Positions 43,072 through 53,044 of a stretch of 64,000 nt of DNA are shown piece after piece. Origin of the DNA: Heliocidaris tuberculata. Taxonomy: Eukaryota; Echinodermata; Echinoidea; Camarodonta; Echinometridae. The position numbers were made by a program, and so were the translations under genes. The notes under the pieces are model-generated. The model did not search any database. It was not told the DNA's origin and saw only the letters and a program-made list of their open reading frames with translations. The stretch covers positions 1,435,500 to 1,499,499 of the forward strand of contig CM046844.1 of the NCBI GenBank assembly GCA_025618425.1, read 5' to 3'. The first letter of the stretch is position 1. Each line of letters opens with the position of its first letter.

Positions 43072-44466
43072 ATGTTGACTACAAATGCTATCTTGAGCCT
43101 TGTCCTATCGGTAGTCCAATTCATGATTGGCCTACCAAGCAACGCACTTATCATTGGAGTCTATGCGGGAAGGAAACCCCAGAAGACCACGAATCTCCTG
43201 ATCATCTGCCGAGCCGCCATCGACATCATAGCGGCAACGATCACTGCTCCAATGAACATTATCTATGCCTTGACCGACACTGATCCTTTGTGTTCATTCA
43301 CGATCTTTCTGAAAGATGGCATTTCGTACTCGTTGTTTATCATGGCTTTGGCTGTTGCATATGATCGGTTCGTCGTCATCTGCAAACCATACGACGAGCG
43401 GTCATCAAAGAAAAGAGGCGTCATCATGGTCACCTCAAGTATCTCCACTTCACTATTTCTGTCGATGGCGGGGACAATCAATGCACGACAGAGTGTACCC
43501 GGTGGCATCTGCCATGCCACCTCGCATGCGTCATCGGTTGCGGATGGTTGGATGAAAACGGTCGTGTTTGTAGCCTCGGACATCGGGTGCCTGATCTTCT
43601 ACGGGCTCGTATACATCACCTTCCGCAAATATGCTCGAGTTCAAGTCCGCAAAGGGGGTCGACTCAGTACGATCAGGGAGGGTCGAAGAAGACGTCGCTT
43701 GTTTGGAAGGAGAGTGCAAACACAAGAGTCTGTAACGTCAACGTCTTCGAGGTGTATCCATGTCGAGCTTGAGCCAGCACCACCGACAATGACAATGAAC
43801 TTCATCCACTCCGAGATCCACACCGAATCCGAATGTAGTCTAAACGCTGTGAGAGAACCCAAGACCACGAACATACAACACAAAGAGGTGTGGGTGAACC
43901 CTCGCCCTTTGCCCACTCATAAAAGTGGCCCTAGTCAACGAAAGCTCAAGGATCTACAAAATACGCGAGCAGGACCATCGAGAGCTTCAACAAGCAGAGG
44001 GAGAAGGAATCGTTTCTCAGAGTCAAGTGCCATTTCACCGATGACAGCGATAAACAATCCCTGTAAAGAAAGTCGATCGATCTCCGTTTCGGCGATCATC
44101 AGTAATAGTACCGTCAATGTCCATCATAATCGTCCTAACGAAACCTCCTCAAAGACCACATCTGCTGACCTTGAGGCAGTTAATCAACGTCTGGCTCAAG
44201 AGCATCAAACCACTGTCACGATGCTTGCTGTCAACGTCTTTCTTGTTTTCTCATGGATTCCTGCGGTCGTCTTCTACCACATCGACAATGACATCGAGGA
44301 CCAAAATGAACCCAACTTTCTCGTCATACGTTTAACACAGTTGAATCATTTTATGAGCTGTTTCATTTACGTGCTGACCAGTACACAGTTTAGGCGGGAC
44401 GCCCTGAGCATAATCCGTAAATTAGGGCTTTGTGGCAGACATCAAGAAATTCACATAGAAATATAA
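43072..44466 (+). CDS. Single-exon rhodopsin-class GPCR (gene D)
   Basis: A 464-residue class A receptor unrelated in detail to paralogs A-C. TM1 has the GLPSNALIIGVY segment with the conserved Asn; TM2 carries an Asp in RAAIDII; TM3 ends AYDRFVVICKPY, so DRY is DRF (98-100). The third intracellular loop is very long (roughly residues 195-375), basic and Ser/Thr-rich, and gives way to TM6 with VFLVFSWIP, where Ser replaces the usual Cys of CWxP. TM7 reads HFMSCFIYVLTS and lacks the NPxxY Asn and Pro. The frame is open to a GTG at 43063, but 43072 is the first ATG. A splice-acceptor-like TTTCAG precedes it, so an upstream 5'-UTR exon is possible. Ligand and coupling unknown. Confidence 0.9.
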   Translation: MLTTNAILSLVLSVVQFMIGLPSNALIIGVYAGRKPQKTTNLLIICRAAIDIIAATITAPMNIIYALTDTDPLCSFTIFLKDGISYSLFIMALAVAYDRFVVICKPYDERSSKKRGVIMVTSSISTSLFLSMAGTINARQSVPGGICHATSHASSVADGWMKTVVFVASDIGCLIFYGLVYITFRKYARVQVRKGGRLSTIREGRRRRRLFGRRVQTQESVTSTSSRCIHVELEPAPPTMTMNFIHSEIHTESECSLNAVREPKTTNIQHKEVWVNPRPLPTHKSGPSQRKLKDLQNTRAGPSRASTSRGRRNRFSESSAISPMTAINNPCKESRSISVSAIISNSTVNVHHNRPNETSSKTTSADLEAVNQRLAQEHQTTVTMLAVNVFLVFSWIPAVVFYHIDNDIEDQNEPNFLVIRLTQLNHFMSCFIYVLTSTQFRRDALSIIRKLGLCGRHQEIHIEI

Positions 44467-44695
44467 ACATGATACACGGGTTTAGGAAAGGGGTGAGATG
44501 TGATATAATTTATGCATGGAACATGATTCAAATTTGCTATGACTCATCGATTTTACAAGAACTATTCTAATCAGTTTAAACCCCCTTTTCATGAATACCT
44601 AGGATTTTATTTCTTTAAAAATTAATACTTTGTAAAGATATACAGCACGTAACCTTCGTGACTGTCCAATTTTTTGATGATGCATTGTACATGTA

Positions 44696-44893
44696 TAGTG
44701 GAATCTCGTTGATATAAAGAACATTGTTAAACCAACTCATCGTAGCAAAATCAACTTTCCGGTCCCACTCCTTAGCATTCTCTTGTTTTTTTTTTTTGGT
44801 TTTTTTTAGCCCTGATATATATATATATATGATTCAATATAACACGGTAATTACCTTACTCCCAAGGAGTTTTGTAACAATGAGGTTCCACTG
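44696..44893. mobile_element. TA-flanked MITE, copy 1
   Basis: The ends TAGTGGAATCTCGTTG and CAATGAGGTTCCACTG are inverted and flanked by TA (44694-44695, 44894-44895). Inside, read from the right, ACTCCTTGGGA, GGTAATTACC and ATATCAGGGCTAAA match the copy at 56921-57097. It carries an (AT)n expansion near 44815-44831. TA duplication suggests a Tc1/mariner-mobilised MITE. Confidence 0.8.
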
Positions 44894-44924
44894 TATAAAT
44901 GGTTACATGTCGTTTTATCCGAAG

Positions 44925-45115
44925 GTTCATAATTCCGAAAAAGTAACAGAACTCATTATTTTGGAATTACTAACCTTCGGGATAACGAACCTTCAGAATA
45001 ATGCAACGAATCTTCGGAATTATGAACCCTATTTCATTTTCGGAATAATGAACCTCCTGGTATGGGAATTTTGTTTCGGAATTATGAACCTTCGGAAAAA
45101 CAAACCTTCGGAAAA
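44925..45115 (+). repeat. Cluster of TTCGGAATTATGAACC-type motifs
   Basis: At least eight imperfect copies of CCTTCGGAATAATGAACC or its complement occur in 190 bp, in both orientations. A related sequence is at 2500-2605. The cluster looks like a degenerate tandem/inverted repeat; an open frame across it is a repeat artefact. Confidence 0.6.
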
Positions 45116-45299
45116 AAGACTGCATCCCCCTGCTATATATTGTATTTGGTATACGACTGATAATAATGCTATGATTTCTCCCTATGAAAATAATATTTTT
45201 ATTGTAATTTGTGCTCTTTATATATCTCTTTTGTTTTCAACACCTACTGTCTTGTTCTGCGTGTTAGCGAGATCTTTTGAAATGTTTTAAGATTTTTTT

Positions 45300-45388
45300 A
45301 ATGAGAAATTCAGACATTGGCTGCTAATCACGAATCGTATTAAACCATGACAAAAAATGATAAATCATTAAAAATAATTGGGGAGGGT
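45300..45388. other. Intergenic, no gene recognised
   Basis: Short AT-rich spacer before a SINE fragment. Confidence 0.3.
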
Positions 45389-45393
45389 TAATG

Positions 45394-45445
<52 letters not shown>

Positions 45446-45515
45446 TATCGGATATTTTTTATACAGCGCTTATATCCTCCATAAATGGTGCTCAAGCCGC
45501 TCCAATTGTGAAAAA
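45389..45515 (-). mobile_element. SINE 3' end fragment (minus strand)
   Basis: An (AAT)n tract (45394-45441) is followed by GGATATTTTTTATACAGCGC then TTATATCCTCCATAAATGG and TGCTCAAGCCGCTCC, matching in the same orientation the 3' half of the SINE at 49037-49320. The tRNA-like head is absent. Confidence 0.7.
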
Positions 45516-45519
45516 TAAT

Positions 45520-46535
45520 TTCTGAGCTATCTCATTCAATGCTGTTTACTGTATATTTTCAGCACGATCCACATTATATCTTATCATTTTAATGATTTCG
45601 AAATCTAAAAATAAACGAATATTCATTTGTACTAATCCATAGTCAAACCTCTCTTAATTGTTTTTTTTTTTCACATTGCAAAATCCCTTGCAATTATCAG
45701 GCTTTCTTCTCCACCTATTGTAGGTCATTGGCATTCACTTCTATTGACGTGAAAAGTACAATTAAAATGTAATTACGTAAAGCGACATTTTTCTAATCTC
45801 GGTGCATTATATGTACTACAAATTAACACGAATAAAACAACAATGGCAAAATTATTTTAAATATTATATCACTTTATTTATTCATAATGTTAGATACATG
45901 TATACAATCCATTCCTTCGAGTCTGAACACCTTTACCCATCCCTGTTACTATTCACTTTACCTCATAAACATATACACTATTTTTCCCATCACCTCTTCT
46001 TTCTCTTTTCGTTCAATAAGCCACTTCGTAATTACAATTTGCGCATGTGCAGATAATGGTCATTTTGTACCGGGTACAATTATTGACCTTTATATGCTGT
46101 CATTTTTTACGCACCATGATGCGCGCGCCAATATGATTTTACATGTTAAAACCATATACGCACATGGTCAAAACAAGTAGCGCGTCCAGATGCGCGTGCG
46201 CGTACAAATTGGGGTCATTTCAGGGTCATTTGTACCATGAACCAATCACGAACTGGATTATTCATGAACCATTTTATCATTGTGCTTTTTGGATTTTTTT
46301 TTTTTTCATTTATAAGCCCAACAATCTCCCCCTCAAAGTGAGGCCCCTAGCTGCCTTCGCAATTTTTGTTGGAATAGTGGAGTTTTAAAAAAGGATGAGA
46401 ACATAACATGATGAAATTCTTCAATCTCTGTTGATATGATAAAACATTATCTCAATGTTATAATGCTGTTGAATATATATCATACAGTGGTATATCGTTG
46501 TACATGTTTAAGTATCAAGGCATTATACATTGCTA
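45520..46535. other. Intergenic, no gene recognised
   Basis: AT-rich, with a CG-containing patch at 46020-46230 (GCGCGCGCC, GATGCGCGTGCGCG). Overlapping short open frames show no domain. Confidence 0.4.
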
Positions 46536-46539
46536 TGTT

Positions 46540-47192
46540 GGCTAAGATTGAACATTGTATTGAACAATGCACGAGTTTTAAATGTCTGGGTATTTTTATT
46601 GATGACAATCTATTATGGTCTAATCATGTAGATTATTTATGTAAAAAAGTATTTGCAGGTCTTGCCATGCTCAGGAGAGTAAAACCATATGTTGATGAAA
46701 CTTCAATGAAATTATTATATACATGATTATCTTATTCAATCACAAATTGATTACTGTTGTGAAATTTGGGGGAATAGATCTTTGAGTCATATAGAAAAGA
46801 TAACGAAATTACAAAAGAAAGCTGCCAGATTGATATTAAATTGTAATATATATACTCCATCTAATGAATTATTTGGTCGCCTGAAATGGATGCCTTTTAA
46901 GGAACGGGTTAAATATTTTAGATGTATATTTGTTTTTAAATGTCTTAATGATTTATCTGCTGATGTTTACAAAGGTATTTTTAAAGAAGTCTCAACGAAA
47001 CATAATATCAACACTCGGCAATGTGCTAATCATGACCTTATAATTGGTAAATGTCATACAGAATATTATAAGCATGCAATATGTAATGACGGTGCAACTC
47101 TATGGAATAATTTGCCTATAAATATAAAGCAAACAAGTAATTTAAACAATTTTAAATTTTCCTTGAAGAAGCATTTTCTGAATCTGAGTTAA
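46540..47192 (+). pseudogene. LINE C-terminal fragment (jockey/CR1-type)
   Basis: Frame one reads CTSFKCLGIFIDDNLLW then SNHVDYLCKKVFAGLAMLRR, the thumb region after the RT core. After a +1 shift at about 46724-46731 it continues LIQSQIDYCCEIWGNRS, IEKITKLQKKAARLIL and ATLWNNLP, ending in a plausible natural stop at 47192. This order is diagnostic of non-LTR retrotransposon polymerases. Endonuclease and RT core are missing, so the copy is 5'-truncated and inactive. The downstream 3' UTR runs to the tail at 47524-47550. Confidence 0.9.
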
Positions 47193-47550
47193 GATATTGT
47201 CACTGTTTGGAATCAACATTATTTATTTTTTTCTGCTCCCAAGGTTTCCCTTTCTCTATCTCTCATTCTTTATATTATCATTGTTTATCCTTATATCAGT
47301 AAGTTTAATAGTTATGATTACTGACACTGATTATTTATTGTGGTTTAGTTTTGATACAGTTTTATTGAATTCGTTTATAATTATTTATGTTACTGCTTAT
47401 TTGATATATGTATGCTCATCTGATTGTAATTCAAATCATTTTTAATTGTATATAGTTTTTTGTATTTTCAGGGCCCCATGGAAGATCAACTTTTGTTGAA
47501 TGGGCTACCCTGATGAAATATCAATAAATAAATAAATAAATAAATAAATA
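47193..47550 (+). repeat. LINE 3' UTR and (AAAT)n tail
   Basis: AT-rich 3' UTR with GGGCTACCCTGATGAAATAT at its end, followed by about six AAAT units (47524-47550), a usual tail for this class of LINE. The tail abuts the inverted repeat at 47550. Confidence 0.65.
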
Positions 47551-47740
47551 AGAGCTCTGTGGTTCTCGACGTTTCGATCAGTATGCTCTGATCGTCATCA
47601 GGAGAATGACTAGAACCAATCAGGCTGTAAATCGGATCCCTCCGTAGGCAATAAATAGCCTCTACTGGGCAGTGTTCTAGTCATTCTCCTGATGACGATC
47701 AGAGCATACTGATCGAAACGTCGAGAACCACAGAGCTCTT
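47550..47740. mobile_element. Perfect 67-bp inverted repeat with hammerhead-like core
   Basis: Arms 47550-47616 and 47674-47740 are exact reverse complements over 67 bp, with a 57-bp loop. Each arm, read outward from the loop, contains CTGATGA, then GATCAG-AGCATA-CTGATC, then GAAA, then CGTC and GAGAA, which complements the preceding TTCTC. This is the order of a hammerhead ribozyme (stem I, CUGAUGA, stem II, GAAA, cleavage triplet). One extra C separates CUGAUGA from stem II and stem III is minimal, so activity is uncertain. Penelope-like retroelements are known to carry hammerhead motifs in their terminal repeats, so this may be such a terminal fragment (inference). Confidence 0.7.
47674..47740 (+). 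ncRNA. Hammerhead-ribozyme-like motif (right arm)
   Basis: TTCTC, CTGATGA, a 6-bp stem II with an AGCATA loop, GAAA, CGTC, GAGAA. The conserved core words are intact. The unpaired C after CTGATGA and absent stem III loop deviate from the canonical fold; the left arm holds the same motif on the minus strand. Self-cleavage, possibly as a dimer, is a hypothesis. Confidence 0.4.
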
Positions 47741-47799
47741 AGCGGAGCTCACCCGCTATTTTCAGGGCTCTTATTCCTTGAAAGAATTACATGGTGTAA

Positions 47800-48235
47800 C
47801 CCTGAAAAACTAAACCTACAATTCAAGAAAAATATCATTTCCCAAACATAATGTTTTTACAGAGGCAGAAAAACACTCTTTCTTGAGTGGTTACACACGT
47901 GACCAACTAAATTTTCACCTCTAAAAGAAAAGAATATCCATTCATTCATTTATGAAAATTTGCTTTCAAACTGTTCAGAGCAATCCTATCATACACAAAT
48001 AAAAAATGGAAACTTGCACTCTAAGGCAAATAGAGAAAAGCAGGTTTGATTACCAACAAGACGTTTTTTCGTGCGAGTTCACACACGTGACCGACCTAAT
48101 TTTGACCTATGAAAGAAAATGATGTACTCTCATTTAGAATAATCACCCTCTGTCTGTTACGGGTAAGACTGTTATTTAAAAATCCAAAATGAGAGACTTC
48201 TACTGCAAGACAAATACTGAAAAATTAGGTTTAAA
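47800..48235. repeat. Diverged tandem duplication, unit near 185 bp
   Basis: TTACACACGTGACCAACTAA near 47900 and TTCACACACGTGACCGACCT near 48087 head two similar blocks that each continue through TTTT.ACCT.T.AAAGAAAA. Divergence is considerable. Confidence 0.5.
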
Positions 48236-49036
48236 TGAACTATTTTTCAGGATTTTGATCAACAACCCAGACGGTAAATGTAATACGTATGATATGTACA
48301 GTGGCCTATCTACGGGGGCAGAGGGGGCACGTGCCCCGGGCGGCACTTGAAGGGGGCGCAAAAAACACAAAAGAGAGAAAGAAAAGGGGGAGAAATACAA
48401 GAAATTTATGGTCTTTGAGGGTTATTTGCGCCCCAGTCAGGGACAAAATGCGTAAGAAATGGTGTTTTATAGGGTTTGAAGTGCCAAATTTTTCTAAAGC
48501 ATGGTCGCTTTGCTCCCTCGGAGAATTATATTCAAGATCTAGCTATTTCGCGCCCCTAATGGCGTTTTCAAAATGATATCCATTGACTCTAGTTGCTTTG
48601 CCCTCCCCCCCCCCCCCCCCCCTCCTCCGGCATAAGGCAGGAGCTTGTTAAATTTGGCGCCCCAGATGGGATATAAGTGCATAAAAAGCACTTTCAAAGT
48701 ATAAACCATTCGAAAAAAATCACAAATTTGCCTTGCAATTGCCTTTCTAAATTCCTCAAATATATTTCTTCAGGGTTTTCATTCATTTTGCGCCCCCACA
48801 ATAGGAATGTTCAAAATTTCAACAAAACACTATTGCTAGGTCGCTGTATTCCCTTGGATTTTATTTTGTAAGGGTAAAATACATAAGAAATATCAATTTG
48901 AAGGGTGAAAAGGGGCAAAGAATCTGCCGCTCGGCCGCGTTGCTCCCTCGCTTATTCAATAATTCATCCAATTTGGGCGAACAATCCCGGGGTACGTTCA
49001 TCAAAACTCATTTTCAGTAGTGCCATCATTTCTAAA

Positions 49037-49320
49037 TTAATAATAATAATAATAATATTGGATATTTATATAGCACTCATATCCACCATGAATGGTGCTC
49101 AAGGCGCTCCAATATTACCCTGGCTCTAGCTAGGCTACCGATTTCGGCGCTCACAGCATTCAAGGAATTCATTCCTCACGGTACCCATTTAACACCTGGG
49201 TGGAGAGTGGCAAATGTAGATTAATGTCTTGCCAAAGGACAGTAGTGCCACGCCGGGGTTCGAACCCACGACCTTCCCATCTCCAGTCGAGTGTTTAAAC
49301 CACTCGACTACGACACCTCT
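49037..49320 (-). mobile_element. tRNA-derived SINE
   Basis: Read on the minus strand, it begins near 49320 with GGTGTCGTAGTCGAGTGGTT (A-box-like), then GTGGGTTCGAACCCC (B box, about 49256-49270), a middle part, then GAGCGCCTTGAGCACCATTC, ATATAAATATCC and an (ATT)n tail. The arrangement is that of a tRNA-derived pol III SINE. 3' fragments of the same family occur at 27233-27340 and 45389-45515. Confidence 0.8.
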
Positions 49321-49434
49321 ATATTGCGAGAATCAAAAAGTCTCATTAATCTGAGTTTGGGCGTTGCAGGGGGGGGGGGGGGCCCAGATTTGATAGTTTG
49401 CCCCGGGCACCAGAATACTTAGATACGCCACTGG

Positions 49435-49671
49435 CAGGGGCGGCGCCAGGGTATTTAAATGGGGGGGGGGGGGGGGGCAAAATGACGCGTATAGCAACGT
49501 TGCACGTCGAGGGTCTTGAAATAACAAATAGGCCTAGCCTTCTCTTCTCCATTTCCCCTTCTCTTTCTCCTTTTTCCCCCCTTCTTCCTCTTTTTTTTTT
49601 TTTTTCTGCTCGCTTGAAAAATGATAGGGGGGCGGCTGCCCCCTGCCCCCCCCCCTGTAGCGCCGCCCCTG
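49435..49671 (-). mobile_element. hAT-type MITE, family copy 3
   Basis: It reads CAGGGGCGGCGCCAGGGTAT at 49435 and ends GTAGCGCCGCCCCTG at 49671, flanked by a perfect 8-bp duplication GCCACTGG (49427-49434, 49672-49679). It is in the opposite orientation to copies 1 and 2. It inserted into the right terminus of the 48299 element. Confidence 0.95.
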
Positions 49672-50848
49672 GCCACTGGATATGTAGCACATCATATAAC
49701 ACATGCATGCAAGCTCATATACTTGTTATCACTGCTGTGCTTTTTTTGCTGAACTCGAATTCAAAATAATGATAATCATTCATTAGAAGTATAAAAACAT
49801 AATATAACTGTATAATATAGATTTAGCAATAGATAAAAATAATACCTCCAAATGCCCTATCCATACTGAATATACATGTACCTTATTGCTCCATACACGA
49901 TTTCATACACATTCTATTCTTCAGTAATTTATAATATCATGTACATGTACAAACAGGAGCACATTCACATCTCCATTATATTTTCAGAGATATATATTCT
50001 AAACCATGAAAAGTCCATCCTTTCTCATAAATGTAAATGCTAAAACTCACACAATTCCTAAAAAAAGTACAAGAATAATAAGTAATACACAATGTTAATG
50101 AAAAAGAAACGTTTTGCATGAACCAGACTGTATCTTCTTAACACTGAGCAAGAAAAGTTTCCGATAACTTCATAGTTCATACATAAATAATTTAAAGTTC
50201 AAGATCATTTCATAAATTCACCCTGTACCAAGAAAACTAGAGATAACATTTTAGTTCATGGCTGTGATTATTTTTCAGTTATCGTATAATAATGCTTTCC
50301 TTTCAAGTACTGCTATTAGTTAATTTCAATAATAAGTGGTATAACCACACAATTTTCAGAAACATGATTGAATCAATGCACCATGATTGAGTATTTACCA
50401 GAAATGTTTGCAAGTACTATTGTTACTGTATGTTGATTTGCAGCAAAATCACATTATTTTCAGAAACATGATTGAATCGGGGCACTAGAAACATTGCCTG
50501 CAATCAGAAAACACAGTAGTCCATTTTACATATCATCCGCTGAGCACCAGAAGGGTGTTAATACTTTTTACAGACAGTTAGCACCCTTCTAGCTTCCATC
50601 AGACAATATTCTCTCTTCTACTGCATGTATCTCTACCTTTTAAACAGTTCCAAAGCTATTGCACACTTAGGGTGGGAACTCTCATTGCTTTGGCAAAGAA
50701 CTTTGTTGACCTTTTCGTTATCATTTTGTCACTATTGTCTAGAATTGCAATTGTACCACAGCGAAACGTGAAAATAAATCCTGTAAAAAATACATATCAT
50801 TGTTCAAATGCTACATGGAAGAACATTAGTCTTTTTTTTCTTTCTAAA

Positions 50849-50990
50849 GTTTCAGTGTGCTATTAATCACGTCACATGCAGTTTTTGTACATTTCTTCGA
50901 CAAGATCTGTATTTTTAGTGTTTCAGTACACTATTAATAATGTTTCATGCAATTTTCATTCATATCTTTGACAAGATCTGTATTTACTTT
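50849..50990. repeat. Tandem duplication, unit about 72 bp
   Basis: TTCAGTGTGCTATTAAT...GACAAGATCTGTATTT is followed immediately by TTCAGTACACTATTAAT...GACAAGATCTGTATTT, with moderate divergence between the two units. Confidence 0.75.
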
Positions 50991-51459
50991 ATATTTTGAG
51001 TGCATGAAAGAATAATTATGTCGATGCACCAGGGCCTGTCTAGTAAAGAGCTGCAAATGATTTGAATCAATCAAAATGTAAAATTAATCGCAGCTATGTA
51101 CTGAAAATAAAGGAGATTGTAAATTCGCAATTGACTGAAGGAGAACAATTTGGATCAATCGCAACTCGTTTTAAGAAAAGGCCCACTTAACTTCCTGTTA
51201 GAAAGTATAACATGTACCATATGGAATTTTTTTATAAATTTGTATTTTTATTCATAGCGTAAAATTCTCTCATGTAAATGTATAGTGTTTATTGTCAGTA
51301 ATGTTGCTTCTCAAACTCAAGGCTATACACCTAAAACTGTATAAACTGCAATGGAGTGTGCATTAGTATAATTACACAATAAAGTAACATTTTGTGAATA
51401 TTGGAGATACACATTTTTAAAATAATTATGTCAATATTGTAGTGAATAGAATGGTGGCA

Positions 51460-51517
51460 TATATGTATGTATGTGTATGTGTGTGTGTATATATATATAT
51501 GTATATATATATATATT
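51460..51517. repeat. (GT)n/(AT)n compound microsatellite
   Basis: TATGTATGTGTGT passes into two runs of TA dinucleotides. Confidence 0.9.
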
Positions 51518-52133
51518 TATAATCAAGTTTAGTCTTAATGCTTTGAAATGATTGAATAATTCCTGTGTCATATTATGCACATTTGTATCAAATATTGATC
51601 ACTGACATTACACACCATCATGTTTTGTGTATCAGATCAACAAATTCACTGCAAATATAAAAATATCTATAATCATCTGTACTCACACATAAATATATAT
51701 ATGTTGTAACCAGAATATCTGAGCTACTTGTGCGTATGTATCTGACGCATTATATCATCACAATTAACACAATTTTGGGGTTTATAATTGAAATGATTAA
51801 GTTTCATAAATAGAAAACTGATAATACATATCCACTATGCAGTACATTGGCAATGAAGATATTAAAAACTATTGCTTTTGTAGGTGCATCTCTATTACTC
51901 TCAAATTACAATAGTTCTGTTCCAGGTACCTTTTTAATAGGAGGTTCATCACAACAATAAATAATGTTTTTCAATATGGGAAGACAAGGAATAACTCAGT
52001 TCATTTCAGAAAAATATAGCATTTATAATTTCATCACAGCCATGTACTACAAGCTCAACAATGATACATGTATAAGGCAAAAGGAAGACTAGAATAGTCA
52101 TGATATAGATTTAATAAAACAGGAAAACAGATA

Positions 52134-53040
52134 TAGTACCCAAGGAAGACCTGTGACCAAAACAGCGGCCAAATATGCTATATTTCAGCCTGTAGTACCT
52201 GATATAGATCTAAATGAAAATGAATAAAGATATAAACATAACATAAAAAGTAACTCCCCCCTTAATCGAAATGGTGTAACTTTTTAATGAAAAGGTTCTG
52301 AGCAAAATAACTTGGTAGGAGTGTGCCTACACTAACTGACTAATTTTTCTGTGAAAATGAGATTGATCCATTAAGTTATGATGAGTGAGCAAACATTAAA
52401 GGTAAAATTGTCACTTTTCAAAAGTCACAAGGGCCATTTTGGGGATTCTGTGAAAAGAAATTTTAGCGAATTCAGTATCTGGTGCATATTTAAGTGTTGT
52501 TGTCGTTTATCATCCATCACTTGACCCCCTCACACCTATCCTGACACTTTTCTCATTATTATGGTTGGGTGAGCACAATTTAAAAAAAAATTCAACCCTC
52601 CTGAATTTAAAATTGCAAAATCCATTCAGATTATTAAAAAAAACATAACTTCAGATATTTTTACCAGAATGTATCATCACAGTCTTGTGAACATAAGAGG
52701 TTGTCATTGTGTCATGGTTGAGTGAGCACACTTTAAAAATCGCTCAAGAAATGCTAAAATGTATTGTTAATACAGCGTAAAATATGACCCTTGTGACTTT
52801 TGAAAAGTGACATTTTTGCCTGTTTGCCCACTTATGCATGACTCTATGGAATAATCTCATTTTTACAGGGAAGTTAGTCAGTAAGTGTAAGAACACTCTT
52901 GCCAAGTTATTTTGCTCACAACCTTTTTGTTCAGAAGTTACGCCAATTTGATTAAGGAGGGAGTTACTTTTTTTGTTGTGTTTAGTACCCAAGGAAGACC
53001 AGTGACCAAAAACAGCAGCCAAATGTGCTATATTTCAGCC
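52134..53040. mobile_element. Foldback element flanked by about 57-bp direct repeats
   Basis: The element proper (about 52246-52973) has ends AAAAAGTAACTCCCCCCTTA and TAAGGAGGGAGTTACTTTTT. Long inverted arms include GAGCAAAATAACTTGG / CCAAGTTATTTTGCTC and CACTTTTCAAAAGTCACAAG / CTTGTGACTTTTGAAAAGTG. Outside it, TAGTACCCAAGGAAGACC to TGCTATATTTCAGCC occurs as direct repeats at 52134-52190 and 52983-53040. No coding capacity. Confidence 0.7.
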
Positions 53041-53044
53041 CATT

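Larger units (their letters stand above)
48299..49678. mobile_element. hAT-type element hosting a SINE and a MITE
   Basis: The left end CAGTGGCCTATCTACGGGGG and the right end TTAGATACGCCACTG (to 49433) are inverted. The left flank is GATATGTA (48291-48298). On the right, a later MITE duplicated GCCACTGG, and once that MITE and one copy of the duplication are removed the terminus is followed by the same GATATGTA (49679-49686), a perfect 8-bp target duplication. The interior holds several GCGCCCC patches, a poly(C) run near 48606-48622, and a SINE. No transposase frame. Confidence 0.85.
49690..52130. other. AT-rich region, no gene recognised
   Basis: No convincing open frame or splice-bounded exon. 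Diverged duplicated pieces occur: TTTTCAGAAACATGATTGAA at 50355 and 50459, and the unit at 50849-50990. This may be intron, 3' UTR or spacer of the minus-strand anoctamin gene further right; I cannot tell. Confidence 0.4.

Noticed and set aside
44724..45290. 188-codon open frame
   Set aside because: It runs across a MITE and a degenerate motif cluster; no domain, low-complexity composition.
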